From NCBI GenBank assembly GCA_015066015.1, contig SVPE01000014.1:1-51566 (forward strand): 51,566 nucleotides of DNA. Direction: 5' to 3'. The notes below the pieces were generated by a model. It did no database searches, was not told where the DNA came from, and saw only the letters and a list, made by a program, of their open reading frames with translations. Source of the stretch: Oscillospiraceae bacterium (GTDB taxonomy: Bacteria; Bacillota; Clostridia; Oscillospirales; Acutalibacteraceae). This document shows positions 7,409-16,800 of this stretch, piece by piece (within the stretch, counting starts at the first letter, position 1; the number at the start of each line of letters is the position of its first letter). The translations under genes and the position numbers were made by a program.

Positions 7409-7849
7409 ATGTATACATCCGAAACAAGCACAAAGCTTACTCTTGCGGTAACCTACATTGCGGCAATAATACTTGCTCTTCTTATGATTTTTGCTTCACC
7501 GATAGCAAGGTATATCATCGGTGAGGGGGCCAAAACTGCTTTTCTTTCAGCTGTTGCCGCTTTTTATATCTGTTGCCCTGCAGCCTGGATTGCTCTTTAT
7601 AAGATTCACCGCCTTCTGAAAAACGTCCTTAATGATACGATTTTCACAAAGGAAACCGCAACACTTCTCAGACATCTTTCCTGGTGCTGTGCCTTCGTTG
7701 CCGCCGTAAGCCTTGTGACCACTTATTTCTGTCACATCTTTTTCACCTTTACAATAGGTGCAGCCTTTATGACACTGATTTTAAGGGTGCTTAAAAATGT
7801 AATGGCGAAGGCAGTCCAGCTCAAAGAAGAAAATGAGCTTACTATTTAA
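7409..7849 (+). CDS. DUF2975-family four-helix membrane protein
   Basis: The protein has 146 residues with four hydrophobic segments (about 10-35, 45-65, 90-110, 112-132) and a short charged tail, matching the DUF2975 architecture. Members are usually encoded right before a small YozG-type Cro/CI regulator, as here, where the regulator starts 14 nt downstream. The biochemical role is unknown; a membrane partner that modulates the cognate repressor is often assumed but not shown. GGAGG precedes ATG 7409. Confidence 0.75.
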   Translation: MYTSETSTKLTLAVTYIAAIILALLMIFASPIARYIIGEGAKTAFLSAVAAFYICCPAAWIALYKIHRLLKNVLNDTIFTKETATLLRHLSWCCAFVAAVSLVTTYFCHIFFTFTIGAAFMTLILRVLKNVMAKAVQLKEENELTI

Positions 7850-7863
7850 GGGAGGATTATCTT

Positions 7864-8073
7864 ATGCCGATTATTGTCAATCTTGATGTTATGCTTGCAA
7901 AAAGAAAAATGTCCTCCGGTGAGCTTGCCCAGAAGATAGGAATCACTCAGGCAAACCTTTCTATTCTTAAAACGGGAAAAGCAAAGGCTATACGCTTTTC
8001 AACTCTTGATGCTATCTGTAAGCACCTCGACTGTCAGCCGGGGGATATATTGGAATTCAGAGACGAGGACTAA
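7864..8073 (+). CDS. Small Cro/CI-type HTH regulator (YozG-like)
   Basis: The protein has 69 residues and is essentially only a helix-turn-helix: SGELAQKIGITQANLSILKTGKAKAIRFSTLDAI is split by the turn, followed by CKHLDCQPGDILEF. This is the typical end of the HTH_26/YozG family paired with DUF2975 proteins. It probably binds DNA as a dimer; the TCCGTAA-N4-TTACGGA repeat at 7382-7399 is a candidate autoregulatory operator. A GGAGG ribosome site precedes ATG 7864. Confidence 0.85.
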   Translation: MPIIVNLDVMLAKRKMSSGELAQKIGITQANLSILKTGKAKAIRFSTLDAICKHLDCQPGDILEFRDED

Positions 8074-8087
8074 AAGGAGAGAAGCAT

Positions 8088-8924
8088 ATGAAAAAATCGC
8101 TTAAAATCTTAACAGCTGTCGGCTGTGTTGCACTTACTGCAGTAGCAGGCCTCGGTGTGTGGCAGATTTACGTCCGTCAGCAGTCAAAAAACTATAACCT
8201 TATTACCCTTGACACGAGTAATATTCCCGAGCCCGTTTCAGGTTCGGTTATCGAGTCCGATGTTGAGCTCAGTGAGGTGAAGATGCACTATGCCGTTTAC
8301 GGTGACAAGGGTCACGATCTGATACTTGTGCATGGCAACGGGGGCAGTAAAAAATCCCTTGAGGAGGCTGCACTTTACCTCGCAAACGACTATAAGGTCT
8401 ATGTTATCGAGAGCCGCTGTCACGGTCAGTCAAGCGACCCCGGTGAAATCTCCTATGAGCTTATGGCAAAGGATATAAAGGAATTCTGTGACGTAATGAA
8501 GCTTGAAAAGCCTTATCTTATGGGGCACAGTGACGGTGGAATCAATGCTCTTACCGTAGCTTATACCTATCCCGAGCTCCTCGGTGGCTTTATCTCCTGC
8601 GGTGCAAACTCTGTACCGGGTGAATTCAAGCCTTATTTCCCTCTGGGTGTAAAGGTGATGAATCTGCTCAAGCCCGACAAGCTCAACGATATGATGCTGA
8701 CTCTGCCTGATATTGATGCCGAAAAGCTCTCGAAAATTACTTGCCCTGCCTATATAGTAGCAGGTGAGTATGACATTATGTGGCTTTCGGATACAGTGTT
8801 TATCCATGAAAGCATCAGGGACAGTAAGGTTGCCATTATAAAGGGTGCAAATCACGGGTCATACATATCGCAGGACGGTAAGCAAGCTTATGTCCTTGCA
8901 AGGGACTTCTTTTCAACTCTTTGA
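8088..8924 (+). CDS. Membrane-anchored alpha/beta hydrolase
   Basis: The protein has 278 residues. An N-terminal hydrophobic segment (about 6-27) without an obvious cleavage site would anchor it outside the membrane. The alpha/beta-hydrolase core shows the oxyanion HGNGGS (82-87), the nucleophile elbow GHSDGG (S148), the acid D229 in AGEYD, and H256 in GANHGS. The substrate is unknown; esterase, lipase or peroxidase-like members look similar. It is the third gene of the DUF2975-HTH operon (14-nt gap, AGGAGAG ribosome site). Confidence 0.8.
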   Translation: MKKSLKILTAVGCVALTAVAGLGVWQIYVRQQSKNYNLITLDTSNIPEPVSGSVIESDVELSEVKMHYAVYGDKGHDLILVHGNGGSKKSLEEAALYLANDYKVYVIESRCHGQSSDPGEISYELMAKDIKEFCDVMKLEKPYLMGHSDGGINALTVAYTYPELLGGFISCGANSVPGEFKPYFPLGVKVMNLLKPDKLNDMMLTLPDIDAEKLSKITCPAYIVAGEYDIMWLSDTVFIHESIRDSKVAIIKGANHGSYISQDGKQAYVLARDFFSTL

Positions 8925-8934
8925 TCACAGAAGG

Positions 8935-8960
8935 CGGAGATTATAAAAGTCTCCGTTTTC
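8935..8960 (+). terminator. Intrinsic terminator after the hydrolase
   Basis: CGGAGA (8935-8940) pairs with TCTCCG (8950-8955), followed by TTTTC. Confidence 0.65.
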
Positions 8961-8973
8961 TTTCGGAAATTTC

Positions 8974-9002
8974 TTGCAAAAATGCTTCTTCTGTGATACA
9001 AT
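8974..9002 (+). promoter_or_regulatory. Promoter of the cysteine-synthase-like operon
   Basis: TTGCAA (8974-8979), a 17-nt spacer, TACAAT (8997-9002), 38 nt before the ATG at 9040. No S-box or T-box leader fits in this short space. Confidence 0.6.
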
Positions 9003-9039
9003 ACCACGGATATAAAAGAATTGATTGAAGGGAATAAAA

Positions 9040-9969
9040 ATGATTTGTGAAAATATACTCGAGGCAATGGGTAACACACCGCTTATAAGACTTCGCAATA
9101 TGACAGATGAGGACTCTGCACAGATTCTCGTCAAGTTTGAAGGTCTTAACGTAGGCGGCTCAATCAAGACACGTACTGCTTATAATATGATTGCAGATGC
9201 GGAAAAAAGGGGACTTCTCAAGCCTGACTCCGTAATTGTTGAGCCTACAAGCGGAAACCAGGGTATCGGTATTGCTCTTGTCGGTGCGGTAAAGGGTTAT
9301 AAGGTAAGAGTTATTATGCCTGACTCTGTAAGCATTGAAAGAAGAAAGTTAGTTTCGCATTACGGTGCGGATGTTATCCTTGTCCACGATGAGGGCGATA
9401 TAGGTAAGTGTATTGCCGAGTGCTGCGAGCTTGCAGAGATGATATGCAAGGGTAATCCAAAAGCATTTGTACCTTCACAGTTTGAAAATCCGGCAAACCC
9501 TGCCATTCACAGAGACGCTACCGGAGTTGAGATTCTCCGTCAGGCAGAGTGCAGAATTGACGGCTTTTGTGCAGGTATAGGCACAGGCGGTACAATCACA
9601 GGTATCGGTGAAACGCTGAAGGCGGCAAATCCCGAAACTCTTGTGTGGGCAGTTGAGCCCGAAAATGCCGCAATTCTTTCAGGCGGTGCGATAGGCAACC
9701 ACGTACAGATGGGTATCGGCGACGGGCTTATTCCTGCTATACTTAACTGTGATATTTATGACGAGGTATGCGTAATTTCCGACACAGAGGCAGTTGCAAC
9801 GGCAAAAGAGCTTGCTGCAAAAGAGGGTATTATGTGCGGAATCAGCAGCGGTACAAATGTTGCCGCCGCAAAGCGCCTTGCGAAAAAGCTCGGCAAGGGA
9901 AAGACTGTTGTAACTGTACTTCCCGATACTGCAGAAAGATATTTTTCAACAGTGCTTTTTGATTGGTAA
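9040..9969 (+). CDS. Cysteine-synthase-family PLP enzyme with variant active-site motif
   Basis: The start is ATG 9040 (GAAGGGA ribosome site); a TTG at 9025 overlaps that site. The 309 residues cover the full fold-type II PLP enzyme. They show the GGSIKTRTA motif with the Schiff-base Lys (K43), the substrate loop EPTSGNQGIG, the phosphate-binding glycine loop GIGTGGTITG and a terminal SSGTN/LPDTAERY region. In classical CysK/CysM the first motif is GGSxKDR and the loop TSGNTG; here D becomes T and T becomes Q. Substrate preference may therefore differ from O-acetylserine plus sulfide, although a general beta-replacement activity is still expected. A weak hairpin terminator separates it from the next gene. 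Confidence 0.8.
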   Translation: MICENILEAMGNTPLIRLRNMTDEDSAQILVKFEGLNVGGSIKTRTAYNMIADAEKRGLLKPDSVIVEPTSGNQGIGIALVGAVKGYKVRVIMPDSVSIERRKLVSHYGADVILVHDEGDIGKCIAECCELAEMICKGNPKAFVPSQFENPANPAIHRDATGVEILRQAECRIDGFCAGIGTGGTITGIGETLKAANPETLVWAVEPENAAILSGGAIGNHVQMGIGDGLIPAILNCDIYDEVCVISDTEAVATAKELAAKEGIMCGISSGTNVAAAKRLAKKLGKGKTVVTVLPDTAERYFSTVLFDW

Positions 9970-9978
9970 TAAGACATA

Positions 9979-10014
9979 AAGGAAGTCTCTCGTTGACAAG
10001 GGGCTTCCTTTTTT
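9979..10014 (+). terminator. Intrinsic terminator between PLP enzyme and methyltransferase
   Basis: AAGGAAGTCTC pairs with GGGGCTTCCTT (including two G-T pairs), followed by TTTTTT. It should reduce but may not abolish read-through to the next gene; no strong new promoter is visible. Confidence 0.65.
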
Positions 10015-10049
10015 ATATAATGAAATTGCAAAAGCGAAGGGGTGATATT

Positions 10050-10700
10050 CTGGAAAAGCTTGAAAAGATGGCAGATTTTTTTGCTGCGCGTGCAGATATG
10101 TATGATGAGCATATGATAAATGATGTTGAGGGCTGCAGGGAGGGCTATGCTCTTATGGCTGACTTTGTGCCTGAAAACGCAGAAAAGCTGCTTGACCTCG
10201 GCTGCGGTACAGGTCTCGAGCTTGAAAAAATATTTGAAAAATTTCCTAAGCTCGAGGTTGTGGGAATTGACCTTTGCGAAGAAATGCTTCTCCGCCTTAA
10301 AGAAAAATACTCAGGTAAAAGGCTGATAATTATCTGCGGTGACTATTTTAGTGAAGAATTCGGCGAAGGCTTTGACTGTGCCGTTTCCTTTCAGACGATG
10401 CATCATTTCAAAAAGGAAAAGAAACTCGAGCTTTACAGAAAAATCTGTGACGCGCTCAAGCCTTGCGGGGTATATATTGAGTGTGACTATATGGTCGACA
10501 CTCAGCAGCAGGAGGACTTGTGGTTTTCTGAAAACAGCAGAATCCGCAGAGAGCTCGGTATAGGCGAGGATGAGTTTTACCACTACGATACACCGTGCAC
10601 CGTAAAAAATCAGCTTGAGCTTTTTAAAAAATCAGGCTTTACCTCGGCTGAAACGGTGATGCGTATAGAAAATACTACAATGATTGTTGCAAGGAAGTGA
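10050..10700 (+). CDS. Class I SAM-dependent methyltransferase, probable CTG start
   Basis: The core has LDLGCGTG (about 48-55, SAM-binding motif I), VVGIDLCEEM (motif II), SFQTMHHF and ALKPCG. The N-terminus reads EKLEKMADFFAARADMYDEH, a pattern common at the very start of this small-molecule methyltransferase family. The best ribosome site (AAGGGG, 10037-10042) lies 7 nt before a CTG at 10050, whereas ATG 10020 follows a terminator T tract without a ribosome site and ATG 10068 has a weaker one. I therefore place the start at CTG 10050, 216 residues. The gene overlaps or abuts the HAD phosphatase gene downstream. The substrate is unknown. Confidence 0.75.
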   Translation: MEKLEKMADFFAARADMYDEHMINDVEGCREGYALMADFVPENAEKLLDLGCGTGLELEKIFEKFPKLEVVGIDLCEEMLLRLKEKYSGKRLIIICGDYFSEEFGEGFDCAVSFQTMHHFKKEKKLELYRKICDALKPCGVYIECDYMVDTQQQEDLWFSENSRIRRELGIGEDEFYHYDTPCTVKNQLELFKKSGFTSAETVMRIENTTMIVARK

Positions 10701-10705
10701 CGGAA

Positions 10706-11344
10706 ATGTATGATGTAATACTTTTTGACCTTGACGGGACTCTGACTGACCCGGGACTCGGTATAACGAATTCTGTTGCCTACGCCCTTGAAAGATACGG
10801 CATAGAGGTTGAAAACAGAGAGAGTCTTTACCCGTTTATCGGGCCGCCTCTTGCTGACTCGTTTATGAACTTCTACGGCTTTGATTCTGAAAAGGCGATG
10901 GATGCAATTACGGTTTACCGCGAATATTTCAGAAATAAGGGGATATTTGAAAACGAGGTTTATGAGGGTGTAAGAGAGCTTCTTGAAAATATAAAAGCGT
11001 CGGGCAGAAAAACAGTTCTTGCCACCTCAAAGCCCGAGGAGTTTGCTGTAAGAATTCTGGAGCACTTCGATCTTGCAAAATACTTTGATGTGGTTGCAGG
11101 GGCTTCTATGGATGAAAAACGCAACAAAAAGGGCGATGTGATAAAATATGCTATGGAAAAAGGTGCTTTCAGAAGCGAAAACGCGGTTATGATAGGTGAC
11201 AGAGAGCACGATATTTTCGGTGCAAGGGAAAACGGGCTCGATTCAATCGGTGTACTTTACGGCTACGGAAGCAGGCAGGAGCTTGAAAATGCGGGGGCTG
11301 ACTATATTGCCGAATCCGTGCAGGATATACTCAGATATTTGTAA
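10706..11344 (+). CDS. HAD-superfamily hydrolase, phosphoglycolate-phosphatase-like
   Basis: The protein has 212 residues from ATG 10706 (AAGGA 10 nt upstream; an alternative GTG at 10697 overlaps the previous stop as GTGA). Motif I is DLDGTLTD (nucleophile D8, D10), motif II is ATSKP, and motif III/IV is the late Lys plus IGDREHD. The helical cap between motifs I and II is of C1 type, as in Gph/PpaX-like phosphatases. It probably dephosphorylates small sugar or nucleotide phosphates in the cytoplasm. It is coupled to the methyltransferase upstream and followed after 11 nt by the GDPD gene. Confidence 0.85.
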   Translation: MYDVILFDLDGTLTDPGLGITNSVAYALERYGIEVENRESLYPFIGPPLADSFMNFYGFDSEKAMDAITVYREYFRNKGIFENEVYEGVRELLENIKASGRKTVLATSKPEEFAVRILEHFDLAKYFDVVAGASMDEKRNKKGDVIKYAMEKGAFRSENAVMIGDREHDIFGARENGLDSIGVLYGYGSRQELENAGADYIAESVQDILRYL

Positions 11345-11355
11345 GAGGTGAGATT

Positions 11356-12189
11356 ATGGATTTCAACTTAAGAGAAAAAGCAAAGGAAAATATAATCGTT
11401 GTAGCCCACAGAGGTGCGGCAGGGGGTAACATACCCTGCAATACCCTTGCAGCTTATGAGACAGCACTTAAGCAGGGAGCCGATATGATAGAGGTTGATG
11501 TAAGCGTGAGTGCCGACGGAAAGCTTTTTCTGTTTCATCCGATGATGGAGCACGCCCACCTTAATAAGCCTCTGCTTTTAAGAACTCTTCCTTTTTCCCT
11601 GATAAAAAAGCTACGGTATGTAAACTTTGATAATACACCTACTCAGTTCGGTATTTCCTCCTTTGAGGAATTTCTGGAGCAGTTCAAGGGCAGATGCTAT
11701 ATAAACATTGATAAATTCTGGTCTAATCCCGAAAAAATTTATAGTGAAATCAGACGTCACGGTATGGAAAATCAGATTCTTGTAAAAAGTAAGCCTTCAA
11801 AAAAGGTCTTTGACTTTATGGAGAGCTTTGCTCCTGAGCTTCCCTTTATGCCGATTGTAAACGAAAACTGTACTTGTCATGAGGAGCTTATGAAGAGGAA
11901 TATCAACTACATAGGTATAGAAACCTGCTTTAAAACAGACAGTGCACCCGTGGCGCAGGATGAGTTTATAGAAAAAATCCACTCTGACGGCAAGCTTCTG
12001 TGGGTAAATTCCATTATCTTCAATCATAAAAATCAGTTGGCAGGCGGTCACAGTGACGATACTTCGCTTACCGTCAGTGAGGATGAAGGTTGGGGATACC
12101 TTGCTGACAAGGGCTACGATTTTATACAGACTGACTGGCCGGGAATGGTTGTTTCCTACCTTAAGGACAGCAATAAATATTATAAGTAA
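11356..12189 (+). CDS. Glycerophosphodiester phosphodiesterase (GDPD) family protein
   Basis: The protein has 277 residues with the GDPD TIM-barrel signatures HRG (18-20), E46/D48 in MIEVDV and H61 in LFLFHP. Together these form the catalytic His pair and the metal site. There is no signal peptide, so a cytoplasmic enzyme hydrolysing deacylated phospholipid head groups or related diesters is likely. It is the last gene of the operon (11-nt gap, AGAGGTGAG ribosome site). The insertion with CTCHEELMKRN differs from classical GlpQ and may reshape the substrate pocket. Confidence 0.85.
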   Translation: MDFNLREKAKENIIVVAHRGAAGGNIPCNTLAAYETALKQGADMIEVDVSVSADGKLFLFHPMMEHAHLNKPLLLRTLPFSLIKKLRYVNFDNTPTQFGISSFEEFLEQFKGRCYINIDKFWSNPEKIYSEIRRHGMENQILVKSKPSKKVFDFMESFAPELPFMPIVNENCTCHEELMKRNINYIGIETCFKTDSAPVAQDEFIEKIHSDGKLLWVNSIIFNHKNQLAGGHSDDTSLTVSEDEGWGYLADKGYDFIQTDWPGMVVSYLKDSNKYYK

Positions 12190-12233
12190 AAGGATAATAA
12201 TTATTGGAAAAAAATAACTTCCCGGTGTGGGCG

Positions 12234-12450
12234 CAGTGATAATTCTTGCCGCTTCGACATAACCTTATATAACACAACGGTCAATTCGGGCAATTTTAAA
12301 ATAGCGCTTGTTTATAACGAGGAAATTGTTCACGGGCTCAGGCTCAACGAGCTGATGCAGACTTACACCCTTAAAAATATAAAGGGTACAATTTCTCTTC
12401 GCATTGCAGGTGAAAGTGCAGATTTTAAGTTCAGCTACGATACAGTGTAA
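12234..12450 (+). pseudogene. C-terminal remnant of an unknown protein
   Basis: The open frame has no start codon with a ribosome site. It encodes about 70 residues with convincing protein character (DITLYNTTVNSGNFKIALVY, then a charged stretch ending in DFKFSYDTV) and a TAA at 12448-12450. I read it as the tail of a lost gene. The rest of the 12190-12518 interval holds only a terminator. Confidence 0.45.
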
Positions 12451-12478
12451 CGTCCGATAATTTCTATGATAAATAAGC

Positions 12479-12513
12479 AAAAGCCGCCGAGCGAAGGATG
12501 CTCTGCGGCTTTA
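12479..12513 (-). terminator. Intrinsic terminator of the GH43 gene
   Basis: AAGCCGC (12481-12487) pairs with GCGGCTT (12505-12511). Read on the minus strand the stem is followed by TTTTGC. It may also stop plus-strand transcription from the remnant. Confidence 0.65.
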
Positions 12514-12518
12514 AGTGT

Positions 12519-13466
12519 TTATAGGCAGTTTTCGTATCTTTCAGCGGTGATTATTCCGTCTTCGACGTGTAGCTTGCAGATTCTCGCATTTCTTGCATCG
12601 AAGGCGCTTGCACCGTCATTGTCACCGTAGTCTCTTGCGTGGTAAACGGCGTACCACTGACCGTTTTCTTTAATCATTGAGTGGTGGCCTGTTCCTTCCT
12701 CAAACTCATTTGCCTTGAGTACGGGGTGGTATGTACTTTTATCGGGATACTTTTCAAATTTTATTTTTGTAAGGTCTGTTTCGTCGGTTTTTGCCCTTGC
12801 ATATCCGATGTAATAGGTGGGCTGCTTAAAGCAGTTGCCCGAATACATAAGATAGTGCCAGTCGCCCTCTTTGAAATAGAATGCTCCCTCGATTGTGTGC
12901 CAGTGCTGGCCTTTTTTATAGCGGTCGCGACGATAAATATCCTCATCCAGTGTAGGCTCAAGCACAAGTACAGGCTTGCCTTCGGGGGTGAAGGGGTCGA
13001 GCATTCTGTCAACATAAATGCAGGTGCCGATTCTTTCGCCCTCGAATTTGTTCGACGAATAGAAAAGGAAAAGTCCTGCCTCATTTTTAACAATGTGAGA
13101 ATCAATCGAAAAGGGGTGCAGAATCTGTTTTGTACCGGTGAAGGGACCAAGGGGACTGTCGGATACCGAAACGTGCATTGCGCCCCTATGACCGCCCCTG
13201 TCGGGAGTGTCGTTGTAGATTTCGATGGAGTTATACATATAGAATCTGCCGTCGAGCTCTATAACACTCGGTGCCCAGAATGAGTCGTGTCCCTCCATTG
13301 TCATAACCTTGCCGTAAAACTCCCAATCTTCAAAAAGACTGTCTGAGTGATAGGCATAAACGGCATCGTGTCCCGTAACATAGATGTAGTATCTGCCTTT
13401 GCTTTTTAAAATATAGGGGTCTGCCTGACCGACATAATGCTCCCTGTCAACCTTGAGTAAATGCAT
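12519..13466 (-). CDS. Glycoside hydrolase family 43-like enzyme (intracellular)
   Basis: I place the start at the ATG whose complement is 13464-13466, because AAGGAG lies 7-8 nt upstream; the frame extends further but lacks a ribosome site. The 315 residues form a five-bladed beta-propeller pattern. The expected GH43 catalytic triad is visible: base D16 in QADPYI, pKa-modulating D122 in SIDSHIV, and acid E193 in HTIEGAFYF. There is no signal peptide. GH43 enzymes are mostly arabinofuranosidases or xylosidases; this subgroup also includes uncharacterised enzymes. It is a single-gene unit with its own promoter and terminator. Confidence 0.8.
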   Translation of the reverse strand: MHLLKVDREHYVGQADPYILKSKGRYYIYVTGHDAVYAYHSDSLFEDWEFYGKVMTMEGHDSFWAPSVIELDGRFYMYNSIEIYNDTPDRGGHRGAMHVSVSDSPLGPFTGTKQILHPFSIDSHIVKNEAGLFLFYSSNKFEGERIGTCIYVDRMLDPFTPEGKPVLVLEPTLDEDIYRRDRYKKGQHWHTIEGAFYFKEGDWHYLMYSGNCFKQPTYYIGYARAKTDETDLTKIKFEKYPDKSTYHPVLKANEFEEGTGHHSMIKENGQWYAVYHARDYGDNDGASAFDARNARICKLHVEDGIITAERYENCL

Positions 13467-13495
13467 ACTGTTTCTCCTTAGATGTTTTTCTTGAT

Positions 13496-13530
13496 TATAT
13501 AATATACCTGAACAGAAAGCAAGTATATAT
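13496..13530 (-). promoter_or_regulatory. Promoter of the GH43 gene
   Basis: On the minus strand TTGCTT, a 17-nt spacer and TATAAT lie about 30 nt upstream of the ribosome site. Confidence 0.6.
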
Positions 13531-13599
13531 TTACCGTTTTTTTTTGTGTGTTTCACCTGTCATTGATAAGTATTGCAATTGTTTTTTTTGATGAATGCT

Positions 13600-13760
13600 G
13601 ACGGTCAGGGTTTATCAAAAGCTCCTTCGGGAAATGCCTGTTACAATGCTTCGTGTGAATATTATTGAAGTACAGAGGGCTACACAGTTGACCTTCCGGA
13701 TAAGGCACACATAATAATCGGTGTAAGAACACTGCATGGAATAAAAAAGCATCACTGAAG
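13600..13760 (+). pseudogene. Decayed coding remnant with in-frame stops
   Basis: One frame reads DGQGLSKAPSGNACYNASC, then a stop, then STEGYTVDLPDKAHIIIGV and HGIKKHH before a TGA. The segments look like protein but are interrupted by a stop, and no start is seen. It probably marks a decayed gene in the 13467-13854 interval. No family is recognised. Confidence 0.3.
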
Positions 13761-13802
13761 AAAGAATCTGTCAGTTAATACGGAGACTTCTATAACTGCA
13801 TA

Positions 13803-13833
13803 AAAAAGGACTGTGCCATTTGGCACAGTCCCA
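13803..13833 (-). terminator. Perfect hairpin terminator of the 1198-aa secreted protein gene
   Basis: GGACTGTGCCA (13808-13818) and TGGCACAGTCC (13821-13831) are perfectly complementary. On the minus strand the stem is followed by TTTTTTATG. Confidence 0.85.
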
Positions 13834-13854
13834 TAAATTCAAGCAGTTATAAAA

Positions 13855-16800
13855 TTATTTGAAAAGGTTCTTGAACCAGTCGATAATCTTCTGGAAGAAT
13901 GCCTTAATCTTACCGAAGAAGCTGTTGTCTTCTTCTTCTTCTGCTTCGTTCCAGTCGTGACCGCAAACGTCACAAATCTTGTTGCCGTCTGCATCGGGAT
14001 GTCCTGTTGCTGCGATATCTCTTGTTTCGGTCTTGCCGCAGACACAGGTGCGTGTTTCCATGCCCTTGCCTTCGCAGGTGGGAGCTACGGTAACTGTCCA
14101 TGCTGACCAGGTTACGTGACCGGTTGCTGCGATTTCTTCAGTATAGGTGTGTTTTGCATCATTTGCGCAGGTGTAGGTTCTTACGCCCTTCTCAGTGCAG
14201 GTGGGAGCCTTTGTAACCTCGCTTGTGTATGCGTGATTCTTTGCGGGAATAGACTTGCCGCCGGATACTACATAGCCGCATTCTGCGCACTTTACAGCAT
14301 CCTCAACACCTTCTTCTGTGCAGGTTGCAGCCTTACCTGCAACTGTGACTGTTTCAAGGTCAGCTGCAGTATGGTCCTTGTCGCACTTTGCGAAGAAGGG
14401 AAGAACGCCTGCTTCTCTTACAAGGTTAAGAGCTGCGGGAACGAGGTCTGCCTTGAGTGCGTTGAGTGAATCCATATTGTTGGAAGCGATAACTGCATCG
14501 TTTTCAGCACCGGTGAAGTATTCCTGAACAGTAATTTCAGTGAACTTACCTGTTGAATAATTGTCAATATAAAGCTCTGACTTGACTGTGTCGGGGAAGA
14601 ATGCGTCAACGATATGCTCGGAAGCCTTGATGAGAGCTTCTGTTACGGAAACATCAGCTGCAACGTCTTCTGTCTTTTCCTTTGTTTCGAAGAGACGAAG
14701 GAAGCCGTCGAGGTCGCCTTCAAGACCGTCGTCGAAGAGGAAGCCCATTACCTTATTGCCGTCAAATGCATAGCTTTCGCTTGCGCAGTTGGAAGCAAGT
14801 GAGCCGAGAGGAAGGATTGCGTTTGCAACCTTGGAGATAGCGTCGATTGTATCAGCAGGCTGTTCAGCACAAGCAAGGATGATGCCGTCTGCAAGCTCGT
14901 ATACTCTTGCTACAAGAGCTGCGAGAGTTGCTTCCCAGTCAGCGCCCTTTGCAACGCCGAGATCAAATGCTACTGTGGGCATTTCCATACCGATTTCTGT
15001 GCCGATTGCTTCGAGTGCGTCGTTAGCGATTGTATTAACGAGAGCAACGCCCTTGACTGCTGCTTCATAAATGAGGTCAACAGCCTTTGTCATAATGATG
15101 TCCTTACCTGCGCCGTCTGCTACTGCCTTAGCATCTGTTGCAGCGGGAACTGTAAGAGCGAAGTCAACACCTGCATCTGCAAATGTCTTATTGAGTGCGG
15201 GGATGCAATCTGCAAGAGCGTAGTCAGCTACTGCTACTGCCATTGCGTCGAGGTTTGTGAGATCACCGATAAGTGCGTGGATTTCTTTGATGAGTTCATT
15301 TGAGCCGTCATCAACAAGGTCAAGACCGAGAGTGATAACTGATACCCAGAGAGCTTCTACTGATGAGAAGTCAATCTTGTAAAGGAGCTCTGTATCGAAG
15401 TTAGCAAGGATAGCATCAATGTCAATACCGATCTGACCTGCAAGATCCTTGTATTCTTCGTTGTTGATAACTTCCTCTGCTGCTGCCATCATATCGTTGG
15501 CTGTTGCGCAAACCTTTTCGAGGTTAGCGGTGAAGTTGTCGTTGTTGCCGTCAACGAGAGCAAGCTTTTCCATACCTGCATCGCTTACAAGCATATCAAC
15601 AAGACCGTAGAGGATGTGATTTGCCTGACCTACAACGCCGTTATATGCATCATAGTTGCCAGCAAAGTCAAGAAGGTCAGCGTCGATAGCGAAATCTGTG
15701 TCGATGAAGTCAAGGAGAGCCTTTGCATCGTCGATGTTAAGGTTACCTGAAAGACCGTCAACTACTACTGTTACAACGGGGTCTGCATCGATCATTGAGG
15801 AGATAGCTGACTTTGCAGCTGAATCTGCAACTGACTGTGCGAAGGTAGCAAGTGAGCCGCCAAGCTTAACTGTTGCATCTGAAAGAACAACCTCACAGAT
15901 GAACTCGTCCTCTGTTGCGTAGCCTCTGTAGTTTACTACTACGTCAACAGCTTCAACTGTTACAAGAGAAGCATCCATACCCATACCGGTAAGAGTGCTC
16001 TCAGCCATTGTCTTAGCTGCCTTAGCTGCCTCATCTTCAACATACTCTTCGATTTCAGCAAATGTAAGCTTGAGCTCGGAGATGATTTCCTCGCCCTGTG
16101 CTACTGTGATACCGAAGGAATCAGCAAGAGCCTTTGCATTTGCTTCTGTCATAAGAGCTGCGTATTCTTCTGCTACAGCTTCGCCTGCAAATTCGATTTC
16201 AACCATATCAGCCATAAGAGCCTGATTCTTTGCGGTTGCGTAAAGATTGATTGCAAGATTATCCTTTGAGGTGGGTCTGTAAACCTGAACCTCCTGGTCA
16301 CAGTTTTTACCTGTGTAGATTGTAGCTGTGGGAGCCTCGAAGTTGATGTTGAGAGCATCTGTCCAGGTGAGAGTCTTAGCTGTTACTGCGCCGCCTGCTA
16401 CTGTTACCTCATAGTAAGCATCGCCGTCCTTGAAGTATACCTTGCCGCCTGAAATCTCTTCAAGAAGAGCAAGATCCTTGTAGGTATCTGCGAAAGCTGC
16501 GGGAACCTCAGCCTCTGCACCTACTGATGCAACCTGACCGAGTGTAGTCTTGAGAAGTGTACGTACAACTGTATCAAGAAGGTAGTTGTAGTATGTGTCA
16601 AGCTTAACCTGATTGTCGCCCTGTGCAAGAACTACAAAGTCCTTAACGAGAGTGTAGATGTCATTTGTGCGAAGGTCGTAGGTCTCAAGCTCTGCGATAG
16701 CATCAGCTGAAAGGATGCCGTTCTGCTCGCAAAGGCCTACAAACCAACCGAGGATACCGTTGTTGAGAGTATCGTCGAAGGTTTCGCCTTCGGGAATTGC

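Noticed and set aside
8960..9039. Possible S-box or T-box leader before the cysteine-synthase-like gene
   Set aside because: Promoter and ATG are only ~38 nt apart, too short for either riboswitch, and no terminator/antiterminator pair is seen.
12681..13283. 200-aa plus-strand ORF
   Set aside because: Antisense to the GH43 gene, whose catalytic motifs are intact on the minus strand.
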